Source: Seohaeicola zhoushanensis (lineage in GTDB: Bacteria; Pseudomonadota; Alphaproteobacteria; Rhodobacterales; Rhodobacteraceae). Taken from it: a stretch of 64,000 nt of DNA. The notes beneath the pieces are model-generated. The model saw nothing but the letters and a program-made list of their open reading frames with translations. It was not told the origin of the DNA and did no database searches. Where the stretch lies: contig NZ_BNCJ01000001.1 of the NCBI RefSeq assembly GCF_014656415.1, forward strand, positions 329,399 through 393,398, written 5' to 3'. Positions 1 through 8,470 of this stretch are shown here, piece by piece (position 1 is the stretch's first letter; each line of letters begins with the position of its first letter). Made by a program: the position numbers and the translations under genes.

Positions 1-1492
1 CCTCCCAACGCTCGGTCAGACCTGCGAGCCGCTCTTCCTCGGCGGTCTTGGCAGCTGTCACCGCCTCGCGCCGGTCGGCCACGTCATAGCCGGCAGTCTC
101 ATCGCGGCCGATGATCTCGAGCTCTGTGCCCAGCGCCTCGATCCGGCGACGGCTGTCATCGACCTCGGCCGGCACGGCGTGCTGGCTGACCGCCACGCGG
201 GCGCAGGCGGTGTCGAGCAGGCTGACGGACTTGTCCGGCAACTGGCGCGCCGGGATGTAGCGGGCGGACAGGGAGACGGCGGCTTCGATACCTTCGTCCA
301 GCACCTGCACCTGGTGGTGCTTTTCGAGCATCGAGGCGATACCGCGCATCATCAGGATGGCTTTCGGGATGTCGGGCTCGTCAACCTGCACCACCTGGAA
401 GCGGCGGGTGAGGGCCGGGTCCTTCTCGATGTATTTCTTGTATTCCGCCCAGGTCGTCGCGCCGATGGTGCGCAGCGTGCCACGCGCCAGCGCGGGCTTG
501 AGCAGGTTCGCCGCATCGCCGGTGCCCGCCGCGCCGCCGGCGCCGACCAGCGTGTGGGTTTCGTCGACGAACATTACGATCGGGGTCGGGCTGGCCTGCA
601 CCTCGTCGATGACGGAACGCAGGCGGTTCTCGAATTCGCCCTTCATGCTGGCCCCGGCCTGCAACAGGCCGACGTCGAGCGCCAGGAGGCGCACGTTCTG
701 CAGCGCGGGGGGCACGTCGCCGCGGGCGATGCGCAGAGCAAAGCCCTCGACCACGGCGGTCTTGCCCACCCCGGCCTCGCCGGTGAGTATCGGGTTGTTC
801 TGGCGGCGGCGCATCAGAACGTCGACCAACTGGCGGATCTCCTCGTCACGGCCGACGATGGGGTCGATCTCGCCGTTGCGGGCCTGTTCGGTGAGGTCGG
901 TGCAGAACTGGTCGAGCGCTTCGGTGCTCCCGAGTGCCGCCTGCCGTGCGCCGCTGGCCTCGCCGGGTTCCACCCCGCCGCCGGTCTGGCTGCCATCCTG
1001 CGGGCGCAGGCGCTCCTCGGGCGAGCCCTCGGTCGCCTTGGCGAAGTTGTCGGCGAGGTCGTCGGGGCCGATCTTGCCGAGTTCGGGCGACATTGCCTTG
1101 AGGATGTTGCGCAGCGACGGCGTCTTCAGCATCCCGAGCAGCAGGTGGCCGGTGCGCACCTGGCTGGACGAGTAGAGCAGCGAGCCCCAGACCCAGCCGC
1201 GTTCCATCGCATCGGTCAGGTGGTCGGAGAGATCGGAGATCGCCGAGGCCCCGCGCGGCAGCATGTCGAGCGCGCGGGTCATCTCGGTCGCGATCTTGCC
1301 GGGGTCGAGGTTGTAGTGCTGGATGATGCGGTGCAGGTCGCTGTCCTGCATGTTCAGCAGCTGGTGCATCCAGTGGACCAGCTCGACATAGGGGTTGCCC
1401 CGTATCTTGCAGAACACCGTCGCGCTCTCGACTGCCTGGTACCCGAGTTTGTTCAGCTTCCCGAACAACGACACACGGCTGATTTCGGTCAT
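1..1492 (-). CDS. tssH: T6SS sheath-recycling AAA+ ATPase TssH/ClpV (3' part outside window)
   Basis: Only the first 497 codons lie in the window; the gene runs off the left edge. TssH is a Hsp100-family hexameric ATPase that disassembles the contracted TssB/TssC sheath in the cytoplasm. The ClpV-type N-domain occupies about residues 1-160 (start MTEISRVSLFGKLNKLGYQA, then the PYVELVHWMHQLL helix typical of ClpV rather than ClpB). The first AAA+ domain has Walker A GEAGVGKT at about 238-245 and a Walker B region FVDETH near 305, followed by HTLVGAGG. A Gly/Glu-rich linker lies at 155-185. The ATG at 1492 overlaps the tssG stop by four bases (ATGA), so the genes are translationally coupled. 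The second AAA+ domain cannot be checked. Confidence 0.95.
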   Translation of the reverse strand, partial: MTEISRVSLFGKLNKLGYQAVESATVFCKIRGNPYVELVHWMHQLLNMQDSDLHRIIQHYNLDPGKIATEMTRALDMLPRGASAISDLSDHLTDAMERGWVWGSLLYSSSQVRTGHLLLGMLKTPSLRNILKAMSPELGKIGPDDLADNFAKATEGSPEERLRPQDGSQTGGGVEPGEASGARQAALGSTEALDQFCTDLTEQARNGEIDPIVGRDEEIRQLVDVLMRRRQNNPILTGEAGVGKTAVVEGFALRIARGDVPPALQNVRLLALDVGLLQAGASMKGEFENRLRSVIDEVQASPTPIVMFVDETHTLVGAGGAAGTGDAANLLKPALARGTLRTIGATTWAEYKKYIEKDPALTRRFQVVQVDEPDIPKAILMMRGIASMLEKHHQVQVLDEGIEAAVSLSARYIPARQLPDKSVSLLDTACARVAVSQHAVPAEVDDSRRRIEALGTELEIIGRDETAGYDVADRREAVTAAKTAEEERLAGLTERWE

Positions 1493-2568
1493 TGCATACC
1501 CTTCCCGTTCCCTGCGGCGGCCTTGCCGTGCCGCTCTCCTGTTGCAATCGCGCCGGGGTAGAGGAACAGGTCCTCGGCATCCGGCCTTGTCTCGTCGGCG
1601 TCGCGTCGCGACGCGATCCAGCTGGTATGTCCCAGCCGCGTCTTGCCGCCCAGGCTGGCACGCGGAACGTCGTCGCCCGCCAGCACCAGGTTGACGTCCC
1701 AGTCCAGCGCGTCACCCACATAGTTGCGCACGGCCGCCCGCAACCGGTCAAGGGACTCTCCGCCCGGCAGCAGGCGTTCGTATTTCTCGAGCGGCAGCGG
1801 GCCGATGCGGATGCGGAACTTGTCGGCGCGGGTCCAGACCTTCTGGCCGATGCTGGTCGACTGGCCGAGGCCGCCCATTCCACCCAGCTGCCACTGGTCG
1901 TCCGGCTCCAGTTCCAGCCAGGAACCGACGAATTGTTCGAGCGTCACCGGCGCCTCGAAGAAGGAGGACAGAATCGCCACCAACCCCTCGGCATTGCGCG
2001 CGCCCTGGCTGAAGAAGCCGGCGAAGTGCAGCCGCGTGTCGTCGGGCAATTGGTCGCGGCCGAGCAGGTGATCGCCGTGGAAACCGGCAATCGCCGCCAC
2101 CTTGCGCGACATTGGGTCGTCGGCGCGGTCATGGCTGACCGCCGGGTTGCCGCTGTTCCAGGCGCGGTAGAGCAGCCCGGTCATGCGGTGGATCAGCATG
2201 TCGACAAAGGCGACGATGGTGCGGTCGCGGTGGTTGCGATATCGGTCGCGCACATATTCGGTCATGTGCAACGGCAGCGGCCCCTGCGGGCCGAACAGTC
2301 CGAAGAAACGGTTGGTCAGCCTGCCCGGCTTCTTCTCGCCCGGGGGCATGAAACCGGCGATGGTCGAGGGCGGGAAGGCCAGCTCGGCCTCTTGCCCGAG
2401 GCGAATGCGGTCCTCGCGCGGGCGCCGGCTTTCGCCGAGCCGCGGACTGTCCGGATAGGCCGCCTCGATGATGCGAAGCGCCTGGAACAAGTGGTGTTCC
2501 TCGGGCGCGGCGATCAACCGATCCAGGTGGCTCAGATGATCCGGCCCAGACCCTTTTCCGGTCGCCAT
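1489..2568 (-). CDS. tssG: T6SS baseplate protein TssG
   Basis: 359 residues, the usual length for TssG (DUF1305/VasB family). It is a cytoplasmic baseplate wedge subunit that works with TssF and TssE around the VgrG spike. Family hallmarks are the early LFQALRIIEAAYPDSPRLGE segment, the GLFGPQGPLPLHMTEYVRDR block in the first third, and a C-terminal GWDIP-like region rendered here as a DWDVNLVL/LGGKTRLGHTSW stretch. The start overlaps the end of tssF by 37 bases and its stop overlaps the tssH start. Identity rests on sequence motif recognition plus position between tssF and tssH. Confidence 0.95.
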   Translation of the reverse strand: MATGKGSGPDHLSHLDRLIAAPEEHHLFQALRIIEAAYPDSPRLGESRRPREDRIRLGQEAELAFPPSTIAGFMPPGEKKPGRLTNRFFGLFGPQGPLPLHMTEYVRDRYRNHRDRTIVAFVDMLIHRMTGLLYRAWNSGNPAVSHDRADDPMSRKVAAIAGFHGDHLLGRDQLPDDTRLHFAGFFSQGARNAEGLVAILSSFFEAPVTLEQFVGSWLELEPDDQWQLGGMGGLGQSTSIGQKVWTRADKFRIRIGPLPLEKYERLLPGGESLDRLRAAVRNYVGDALDWDVNLVLAGDDVPRASLGGKTRLGHTSWIASRRDADETRPDAEDLFLYPGAIATGERHGKAAAGNGKGMQ

Positions 2569-4412
2569 CTGGCAATTTCCCCGCGTTTCTGCGTTTTAAG
2601 AACGGTTTCAGTAAAGCTGTTGATCGTAACGTATTTTCGCATGAAGCGTTCGAGCACAGCGCCGAGCACGTAAACGCTGGTTCCCTCGAAAAAGCTTTCG
2701 TCGAAGCCGATGGTAATTTCCAGCCCGCGCACGGCAGTGGACAGGACTTCGTCGCTCATCCGCCTGACAATCGGGCGGCTCGAAATGGAGGAGATGCCTT
2801 CCAGCTGCTTCTCGGTCACCCGGTCCCCGAGCGGCGCGTAGATGCCGACCAGTTCGCGCAGCGCCTCGGCGCCGCTGCCTTCGCCGTCAGTGTCGATGAT
2901 CGAGAGATAGTTGAGGCTGAGGTGGCTGATCAGCCGCCAGGCGGTATCGCCCTGCGACAGCGTCGGATGCGGGCGCGTCGGCGAGACCGGGAGCCGGATC
3001 GAGCTGACCGGGCCGCCCTCGGGCAGCTGGAACACGTCGATGTCGCCGGTTGCCAGCAGCATAGGCAGGTCGCGGTTGGAGCAGAGCGCGCGCACCGCCA
3101 GCTGATCGAGGCTTGCCGAATAGGGGGCCTGCTTGCGGTCGACCAGGGTGAGATAGACCTCGGACCCGAGATAGCTGGTGCGCACGCCGCGCAGGCGTTC
3201 CTTCTCGGAACGCTGCCGCATCCGGCGTTTGACCGTGTAATAGGCCGGGTGAACCTCGCCCGCCGAGGTGAAGTCGGTGGCCGAGTAGAACGGGCGGAAC
3301 TCCAGATCGTCCTCGCCCTCGCTGCTGATGCCGGTGACGCTATCGATACTGAAAATCTCGAAATCCATCGCCGCGGTGCGGTTCGGGATGACGTGCAACT
3401 CGGTATCGCGCGAGCTCACATGGATGCGGTCGCAACGCTTGGGGAAGAGGTTGATCGCTGGCACCGCATTCAGGATGAAGGCGTCGGGGACCACGCTGGC
3501 CGAAAGCTCGCGCCGGCCTTCGCCGAGCAGGATGTAAATATCGACCTCGGGCCCGACGGCCCTCTGGATCGCGGGGCGCAGGCCGTGCAATTCCACGAAG
3601 AGGAACCGCTCGGGCATGGCAAAGTATTCCTGCAGCAGGCGGTAGCCGTCGAAGGACCTTCGCGGCAAGGGCAGCAGTGCTTCGTCCCGCTCGAAACCGC
3701 GCGCCTTGACGCCGCTGCCGGGCAGCGGCTGCGCCCAGTCGGCCCGGCGGTCGATCGAGCGGCCGCAGAGCGCGCGGGTCTGGGTGCAGAGCAATTCGAG
3801 CATCGCCCAGTTGTTGCCGCCGCCACCCTTCAGATGCATTGTCAGGCTGTCCATCGGCAGGTCGGAAAGCTTGCCGCCGTCCTTGCGCTTCAGCCGCAGC
3901 CGGATACCGGCGCGGGCATCGGTATTGCCGGCGACACCCGCCGCCACCAGTTCGCCTCGCCCGTCGATATACTGGGCCTCGGAAATCTCGACCGGCCAGA
4001 GCGTCAGGTCGGCGGCGGTGCGGAATTCACAGGGCGTCTGCTCGCCTTCCTGCAGGCGGCTGCGCAGCAGGGTATGACGGGGCAGGACATAGCCGTTCTT
4101 GACCGCCGAATTGGTGACGTCCGGTTCGAAGGCGGCGATCATCATCGCTGGCGTCGGGGCGAGGTAATGCGGGTAGACGATTTCGAGCAGGTGGCTGGTG
4201 AAGGCCGGGTATTGCAGTTCGAGTTCCAGCTGAACCCGTGCCGAAAGGAAGGCCACCCCTTCCAGCAGACGCTCGACATAGGGGTCGAGCACCTCAGTGC
4301 CTTCCATCCCAAGCCGCGAGGCGATCTTGGGATAGGCCTCGGCGAATTCCGCGCCCATGTCGCGCAGGAAGAGAAGCTCGTTCTCGTAATGCTTCATCAA
4401 CCGCGTGTCCAT
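2532..4412 (-). CDS. tssF: T6SS baseplate protein TssF
   Basis: 626 residues, matching the family (DUF879/VasA). The N-terminus MDTRLMKHYENELLFLRDMG and the following EFAEAYPKIASRLGM, DPYVERLLEGVAFLSARV and FTSHLLEIVYPHYLAPTPAM blocks are diagnostic of TssF. The longer open frame reaches 4514, but the extra 34 residues are low-complexity and lie inside tssE, so I take the ATG at 4412, four bases after the tssE stop. TssF forms the wedge complex with TssG. It sits in the order tssE-tssF-tssG-tssH, as in other T6SS clusters. Confidence 0.96.
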   Translation of the reverse strand: MDTRLMKHYENELLFLRDMGAEFAEAYPKIASRLGMEGTEVLDPYVERLLEGVAFLSARVQLELELQYPAFTSHLLEIVYPHYLAPTPAMMIAAFEPDVTNSAVKNGYVLPRHTLLRSRLQEGEQTPCEFRTAADLTLWPVEISEAQYIDGRGELVAAGVAGNTDARAGIRLRLKRKDGGKLSDLPMDSLTMHLKGGGGNNWAMLELLCTQTRALCGRSIDRRADWAQPLPGSGVKARGFERDEALLPLPRRSFDGYRLLQEYFAMPERFLFVELHGLRPAIQRAVGPEVDIYILLGEGRRELSASVVPDAFILNAVPAINLFPKRCDRIHVSSRDTELHVIPNRTAAMDFEIFSIDSVTGISSEGEDDLEFRPFYSATDFTSAGEVHPAYYTVKRRMRQRSEKERLRGVRTSYLGSEVYLTLVDRKQAPYSASLDQLAVRALCSNRDLPMLLATGDIDVFQLPEGGPVSSIRLPVSPTRPHPTLSQGDTAWRLISHLSLNYLSIIDTDGEGSGAEALRELVGIYAPLGDRVTEKQLEGISSISSRPIVRRMSDEVLSTAVRGLEITIGFDESFFEGTSVYVLGAVLERFMRKYVTINSFTETVLKTQKRGEIARWRPEKGLGRII

Positions 4413-4416
4413 CGCG

Positions 4417-4914
4417 TCAGCTCCTCCGTTCCACGAGGACTTCGCCGGTGGTGACGTCCACCTTGGAGCGCAGGTAGAGCTCCATCGGCAGCGGTTGCGC
4501 CCACATGTCGGCACGGATGTTTAGCGCGACGGTCATGTTGCTGCCCTTTTCGTCGGGGCTGAGCGACACGTCGACCGAACCCTTGATGATGCGGGGCTCG
4601 TGTTCGGTGATGGCCTTCTCGATCGCCTTGCGGATCAGCTGCGCGCGTTCCTCGGTCGAATATTCGCCCGCGACCTCGCGCATCCCGTAGTTCAGCACCG
4701 AGCGGCGGACGTTCGGGTATTTCTCGCCGTCCATCGAGCTTTCGATGTTGTTGGTGTTCAGCAGCCAGGTCAGGTCGCGCTGGATGATTTCTCGCAGGCG
4801 CGAGATGTCGATGACGCGCTCGTCGCGGGTCTCCTTCAACTGCCCCGGCTCGTGATCGGTCAGACGGTCCAGCAACGATGGCTGGAGCCGGTCTGTCAGG
4901 GTCTTGTCAGCCAT
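4417..4914 (-). CDS. tssE: T6SS baseplate protein TssE (gp25-like)
   Basis: 165 residues, homologous in pattern to phage T4 gp25 and required for sheath polymerisation on the baseplate. The early SLLDRLTD segment, the LREIIQRDLTWLLNTNN block and the YPNVRRSVLNYGMREVAG block are typical of TssE, as is the C-terminal run describing a charged beta strand region ending near VERRS. The start at 4914 overlaps the tagJ end by eight bases. Cytoplasmic; no signal peptide. Confidence 0.94.
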   Translation of the reverse strand: MADKTLTDRLQPSLLDRLTDHEPGQLKETRDERVIDISRLREIIQRDLTWLLNTNNIESSMDGEKYPNVRRSVLNYGMREVAGEYSTEERAQLIRKAIEKAITEHEPRIIKGSVDVSLSPDEKGSNMTVALNIRADMWAQPLPMELYLRSKVDVTTGEVLVERRS

Positions 4915-5740
4915 CCTGGCCTGCGTCCTTCACGTCGGCATCGGCCCCCTCGACACCGTCCATCTTCAGAAGCCGGAGGTCAAGCAGCGCGATATCGGCG
5001 GCGTCCGTCGCCAGCAGCCGCTGGCCGATGCCGGCGAAGGTCTCGGCGCCGAGGTCCGTCCATTCGGTCGCGCGGGCCAGCTTGGCCGCGGCATCGGAAC
5101 TGGCGGTGGTGCCGACATAGCGCGTCGGGATCAGCGCCGGCACTTCGCCGCCATTGGCCAGCGTCAGCGTTGCGGCAGTCCAGACCGCATCGCGCAGATC
5201 GCTCGGCGCCTCCATCTCGAGCTTGGCTATGGCGTTGAACGGCAACCAGAAATACCGGCCGTTCACAATCACCTCGAGCACCGGGCCGAGGCGCATGTCG
5301 GCATCAGCGATCCATTCGAACCGTACGCCATCGGCCTCGCCCGAAGTCGCCGGCGCCGCGTCGAAGGCGCGGCTCCGCAACGCCGCCGCCTCCGTCGCCT
5401 TGCCCGCACCCAGCAGTTTCTGCGCCTCGATCAGAAGCGCCAGCCATTCCTGAGGCTCGCCGAACACCAGCGGCGATTTCTCTCCGGCAAAGACCTTCTC
5501 GCGGTAGACCTCGCAGATGATGGCCTCGCGGTAGGTCTTGGCCATCATAGTTGCCAGCGGGTCCATCTCCGCCGACAGCTTGAGCTGCGTGATCGCGCGT
5601 TTCCAGTCGCCCAAGACGCAGAGGAGCTGAAACAGGAAGATGCGCAGCTTGGCGTTCGAGGGATCCTTGCGGATCTTGTCCTGAAGCGTCGCCAGCGTGG
5701 CATCCAGATCGCCGGATTTCAAATGCTCTTCTGGGGTCAT
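4907..5740 (-). CDS. tagJ: T6SS accessory protein TagJ (ImpE/SciE family)
   Basis: 277 residues from the ATG at 5740; a second in-frame ATG two codons upstream (5746) is also possible. The N-terminal half has a TPR-like helical repeat (LKSGDLDATLATLQDKIRKD, then NAKLRIFLFQLLCVLGDW). The C-terminal half has the ImpE-type FEWIADADMRLGPVLEVIVN block. TagJ/HsiE binds the sheath subunit TssB and is linked with one class of ClpV and TssB; it is an accessory, not core, component. Its place between hcp and tssE is that of tagJ1 in the P. aeruginosa H1 cluster. Confidence 0.9.
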   Translation of the reverse strand: MTPEEHLKSGDLDATLATLQDKIRKDPSNAKLRIFLFQLLCVLGDWKRAITQLKLSAEMDPLATMMAKTYREAIICEVYREKVFAGEKSPLVFGEPQEWLALLIEAQKLLGAGKATEAAALRSRAFDAAPATSGEADGVRFEWIADADMRLGPVLEVIVNGRYFWLPFNAIAKLEMEAPSDLRDAVWTAATLTLANGGEVPALIPTRYVGTTASSDAAAKLARATEWTDLGAETFAGIGQRLLATDAADIALLDLRLLKMDGVEGADADVKDAGQDG

Positions 5741-5778
5741 GTGCAACCTGATCCAAGGGGTATTTCAGAAACGGCAAA

Positions 5779-5801
5779 GTCCGGGCCACGAGGGCCCGGA
5801 C
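5779..5801 (-). terminator. Perfect hairpin downstream of hcp
   Basis: A 9-bp perfect stem with a 5-base loop lies between the hcp stop (5821) and the tagJ start. On the coding (minus) strand the stem is followed by only three T residues, so it is a weak intrinsic terminator. It may act as a partial terminator or as a 3' stabiliser that lets hcp messenger accumulate above the downstream genes. Confidence 0.6.
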
Positions 5802-5820
5802 GATTTCGCGATGGGAGAGA

Positions 5821-6315
5821 TTACATCTCGCCGGCGAGGACGTCCCAGGTGAAGGTGCCGCCGGTGCCCAGCGCGCCGGTTTTCGGGTCGGCCTTCTTGT
5901 AGACGATCTCGATCCGGCGGTAGCAGAGATCCCAGCTTTCTTCCGGGATCTGCTCTTCGCCGCCCGACACTTCGTATTTGTCGATGATCGAGTCGAAGAG
6001 CTTCCAGGTCAGGTAGGGTTCCATGCCCTTGCCGCCCGTGTCTGCCGACCGGCACATCTCGATGGTGATCTCCTTGCGGGGCGTGCCGTCAGCGACCGAG
6101 AGCATGATCTTCGGCGAGGCGATGCTGAGTTCGGAGGTCAGGGAAACCTTGCCGAGGCTCGAGTTGGCGTAGCCGCGCTGGGTGGTGCCGAGGTCATCCA
6201 TGTCCAGGGTGCGGGTGACTTCCCACGAGATGGTCTTGACCGGGATCCAGTCCTTGTGGTTGCGCTCCATGCTCTCGCCGGGGATGTCGCCGATTTTTAC
6301 GAAGGTGTTTTCCAT
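5821..6315 (-). CDS. hcp: T6SS inner tube protein Hcp (TssD)
   Basis: 164 residues, normal for Hcp. Hcp hexamers stack into the tube that is expelled with the spike. Features are the IPGESMERNHKDWIPVKTIS segment, the repeated beta strands (LTSELSIASPKIMLSVADG) and the C-terminal FTWDVLAGEM with an Asp-Trp end. It has no extended effector domain. A good Shine-Dalgarno (AAGGA) sits about 10 bases before the ATG. The gene lies between tssC and tagJ. Confidence 0.95.
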   Translation of the reverse strand: MENTFVKIGDIPGESMERNHKDWIPVKTISWEVTRTLDMDDLGTTQRGYANSSLGKVSLTSELSIASPKIMLSVADGTPRKEITIEMCRSADTGGKGMEPYLTWKLFDSIIDKYEVSGGEEQIPEESWDLCYRRIEIVYKKADPKTGALGTGGTFTWDVLAGEM

Positions 6316-6383
6316 TTTGAAGTATCCTTTCTGAGTGCGGCGTTATTCGCCAATTAAGGTTCCGCCTTCGAGACGCCAGGTAA

Positions 6384-7880
6384 TTACGCGCCTTTCTCCG
6401 AGGGCAGTTTCGATACCAGACGAAGGGAGACGGACAGCCCTTCGAGCTGGTAGTGGGGGCGGAGGTAGAACTTGGACGAGTAGTATCCGGGGTTGCCCTC
6501 CACTTCTTCCACGACGACTTCGGCGGCGGCGAGCGGCTTGCGGGCCTTTTCGCGTTCAGACGACACGTCCGCGTTGAAGTCGACGTATTGGTTGATCCAG
6601 TTCTGCAGCCAGCTTTCCATGTCGTTCCGGCTCTTGAACGAGCCGATCTTGTCGCGGACCATGCACTTCAGGTAGTGGGCGAAGCGGCAGGTCGCGAAGA
6701 GGTAGGGCAGGCGTGCTGCCAGGTTGGCGTTGGCGGTTGCGTCGGGATCGTCGTATTCGGCCGGCTTGTGCAGCGACTGGGCGCCGATGAAAGCCGCGAT
6801 GTCGGAATTCTTGCGGTGGATCAGCGGCATCATGCCGTTCTTGGCAAGTTCCGCCTCGCGCCGGTCCGAGATCGCGATCTCGGTCGGGCACTTCTGGTCC
6901 ACGCCGCCGTCATCGGTCGGGAAGGTGTGGCTGGGCAGGTTCATCACCGCGCCACCGCTCTCCACCCCGCGAATACGCGAGCACCAGCCGAACTCCTTGA
7001 ACGAGCGGTTGATGTTGACCGCCATGCCGTAGGCCGCGTTGACCCAGGAGTACTTTTCGCTGTCCGCACCCTCGGTGTCTTCCTCGAAGGCGAAGGCCTC
7101 GACCGGGTCGGTCTTGGAGCCATAGGGCAGACGGCCCAGGAAGCGCGGCATTGCGAGGCCGACATACTTGGAGTCCTCGCTTTCGCGCAGGGAACGCCAG
7201 CTTGCATATTCCGGCGTCTGGAAGATCTTGGTCAGATCGCGCGGGTTGGCGAGTTCGGACCAGCTGTCCATCTGGAACAGCGTCGGCTTGGCGCCCACGA
7301 TCAGCGGGGCGTGGGCCGCTGCAGCGATCTTGGACATCTCGCCCAGCAGCTCGACATCCGGCGGGCTGTGGTCGAAGTGGTAGTCCGCCACCAGCGTGCC
7401 GTAGGGCTCGCCGCCGAACTGGCCGAATTCCTCTTCGTAGAGCTTCTTGAAGATCGGCGACTGGTCCCAGGCGGTGCCTTTGAACTTGCGCAGGGTCTTG
7501 TGCATGTCCTTCTTCGAGATGTTCATCACGCGGATCTTGAGCATCTCGTCGGTTTCGGTGTTGTTCACCAGATAGTGCAGACCGCGCCACGCGCTTTCCA
7601 GCGTCTGGAACTCGGAGTTGTGCAGGATCAGGTTGACCTGCTCGGTCAGCTTCTTGTCGATCTCGGCGACGATGCTCTCGATCGAACGCAGCGCGTCGTC
7701 GGAAATCAGCGCGGTATTGGCGAGCGCCTGCTGGGCGAGCGTCTTGACCGCGTTCTGGACGGCCGACTTGGCCTGGTCCGACTTAGGCCGGAATTCCTTG
7801 CTCAGCAGCGCTTCGAATTCGGAGGAACCGAATGCGGTTGCGCCGGCGGCGGGTGCGACTTGTGCTTGTTCTTCAGCCAT
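6384..7880 (-). CDS. tssC: T6SS contractile sheath large subunit TssC (VipB)
   Basis: 498 residues. Large sheath protein that polymerises with TssB around the Hcp tube. The signature ESAWRGLHYLVNNTETDEML, the DYHFDHSPPDVELLGEMSKI block, FLGRLPYG and the C-terminal YLRPHYQLEGLSVSLRLVSK are all diagnostic. It follows tssB by 12 bases and is surely co-transcribed. The short acidic-Ala N-terminus (to about residue 17) is usual. Confidence 0.97.
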   Translation of the reverse strand: MAEEQAQVAPAAGATAFGSSEFEALLSKEFRPKSDQAKSAVQNAVKTLAQQALANTALISDDALRSIESIVAEIDKKLTEQVNLILHNSEFQTLESAWRGLHYLVNNTETDEMLKIRVMNISKKDMHKTLRKFKGTAWDQSPIFKKLYEEEFGQFGGEPYGTLVADYHFDHSPPDVELLGEMSKIAAAAHAPLIVGAKPTLFQMDSWSELANPRDLTKIFQTPEYASWRSLRESEDSKYVGLAMPRFLGRLPYGSKTDPVEAFAFEEDTEGADSEKYSWVNAAYGMAVNINRSFKEFGWCSRIRGVESGGAVMNLPSHTFPTDDGGVDQKCPTEIAISDRREAELAKNGMMPLIHRKNSDIAAFIGAQSLHKPAEYDDPDATANANLAARLPYLFATCRFAHYLKCMVRDKIGSFKSRNDMESWLQNWINQYVDFNADVSSEREKARKPLAAAEVVVEEVEGNPGYYSSKFYLRPHYQLEGLSVSLRLVSKLPSEKGA

Positions 7881-7892
7881 CTCTCCGCCTCC

Positions 7893-8396
7893 TTATTCTT
7901 CGGCCTTGGGCGCAGGCTGCGCCGCCAGGGTTTTCAGCAGGCTCGGATCCTGAATGATCTTGGCGATCAGGTTCTCGGCTCCGGTCTTGCCATCCATGTA
8001 GGTCATCAGGTTCGACAGCTGGGTGCGGGCTTCCAGCAGCTCGCGCAGCGGCTCGACCTTGCGGGCGATGGCGGCGGGCGAGAAGTCATCCATGCTCTCG
8101 AAGGTGATGTCGACAGCGAGGTTGCCTTCGCCGGTCAGCGTGTTCGGCACGGTGAAGGCGGCGCGCGGGGCCATCGACTTCATCCGGTCGTCGAAGTTGT
8201 CGACGTCGATCTCCAGGAACTTCCGGTCGGCAACCGCCGGCTGCTCCACTTCGGACTTGCCGGAAAGGTCGCTCATCACCCCCATCACGAAGGGCAGCTG
8301 CACCTTCTTCTCGGCGCCGTAGAGTTCCACATCATACTCGATCTGGACCCGCGGTGCCCGGTTACGGGCGATGAATTTCTGTGAACTTCCGCTCAT
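7893..8396 (-). CDS. tssB: T6SS contractile sheath small subunit TssB (VipA)
   Basis: 167 residues. The early RAPRVQIEYDVELYGAEKKV, the PFVMGVMSDLSGKS block and FLEIDVDNFDDRMKSMAPR are the family signature. TssB carries the helix that ClpV recognises in related systems and here would also be the partner of TagJ. First of the sheath pair; Shine-Dalgarno AAGGAG lies before the ATG. Confidence 0.97.
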   Translation of the reverse strand: MSGSSQKFIARNRAPRVQIEYDVELYGAEKKVQLPFVMGVMSDLSGKSEVEQPAVADRKFLEIDVDNFDDRMKSMAPRAAFTVPNTLTGEGNLAVDITFESMDDFSPAAIARKVEPLRELLEARTQLSNLMTYMDGKTGAENLIAKIIQDPSLLKTLAAQPAPKAEE

Positions 8397-8470
8397 GTCG
8401 TGCTCCTTGATGTGCCTTCAATATCCTGGTGAGTCTGTCGTGGTCTGTGAACAACATCACAGGCCGAAAA

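Noticed and set aside
2922..4454. Long plus-strand frame opposite tssF
   Set aside because: A GC-rich codon-position shadow: composition rich in Arg, Gly, Gln and His, and tssF on the other strand matches its family throughout.
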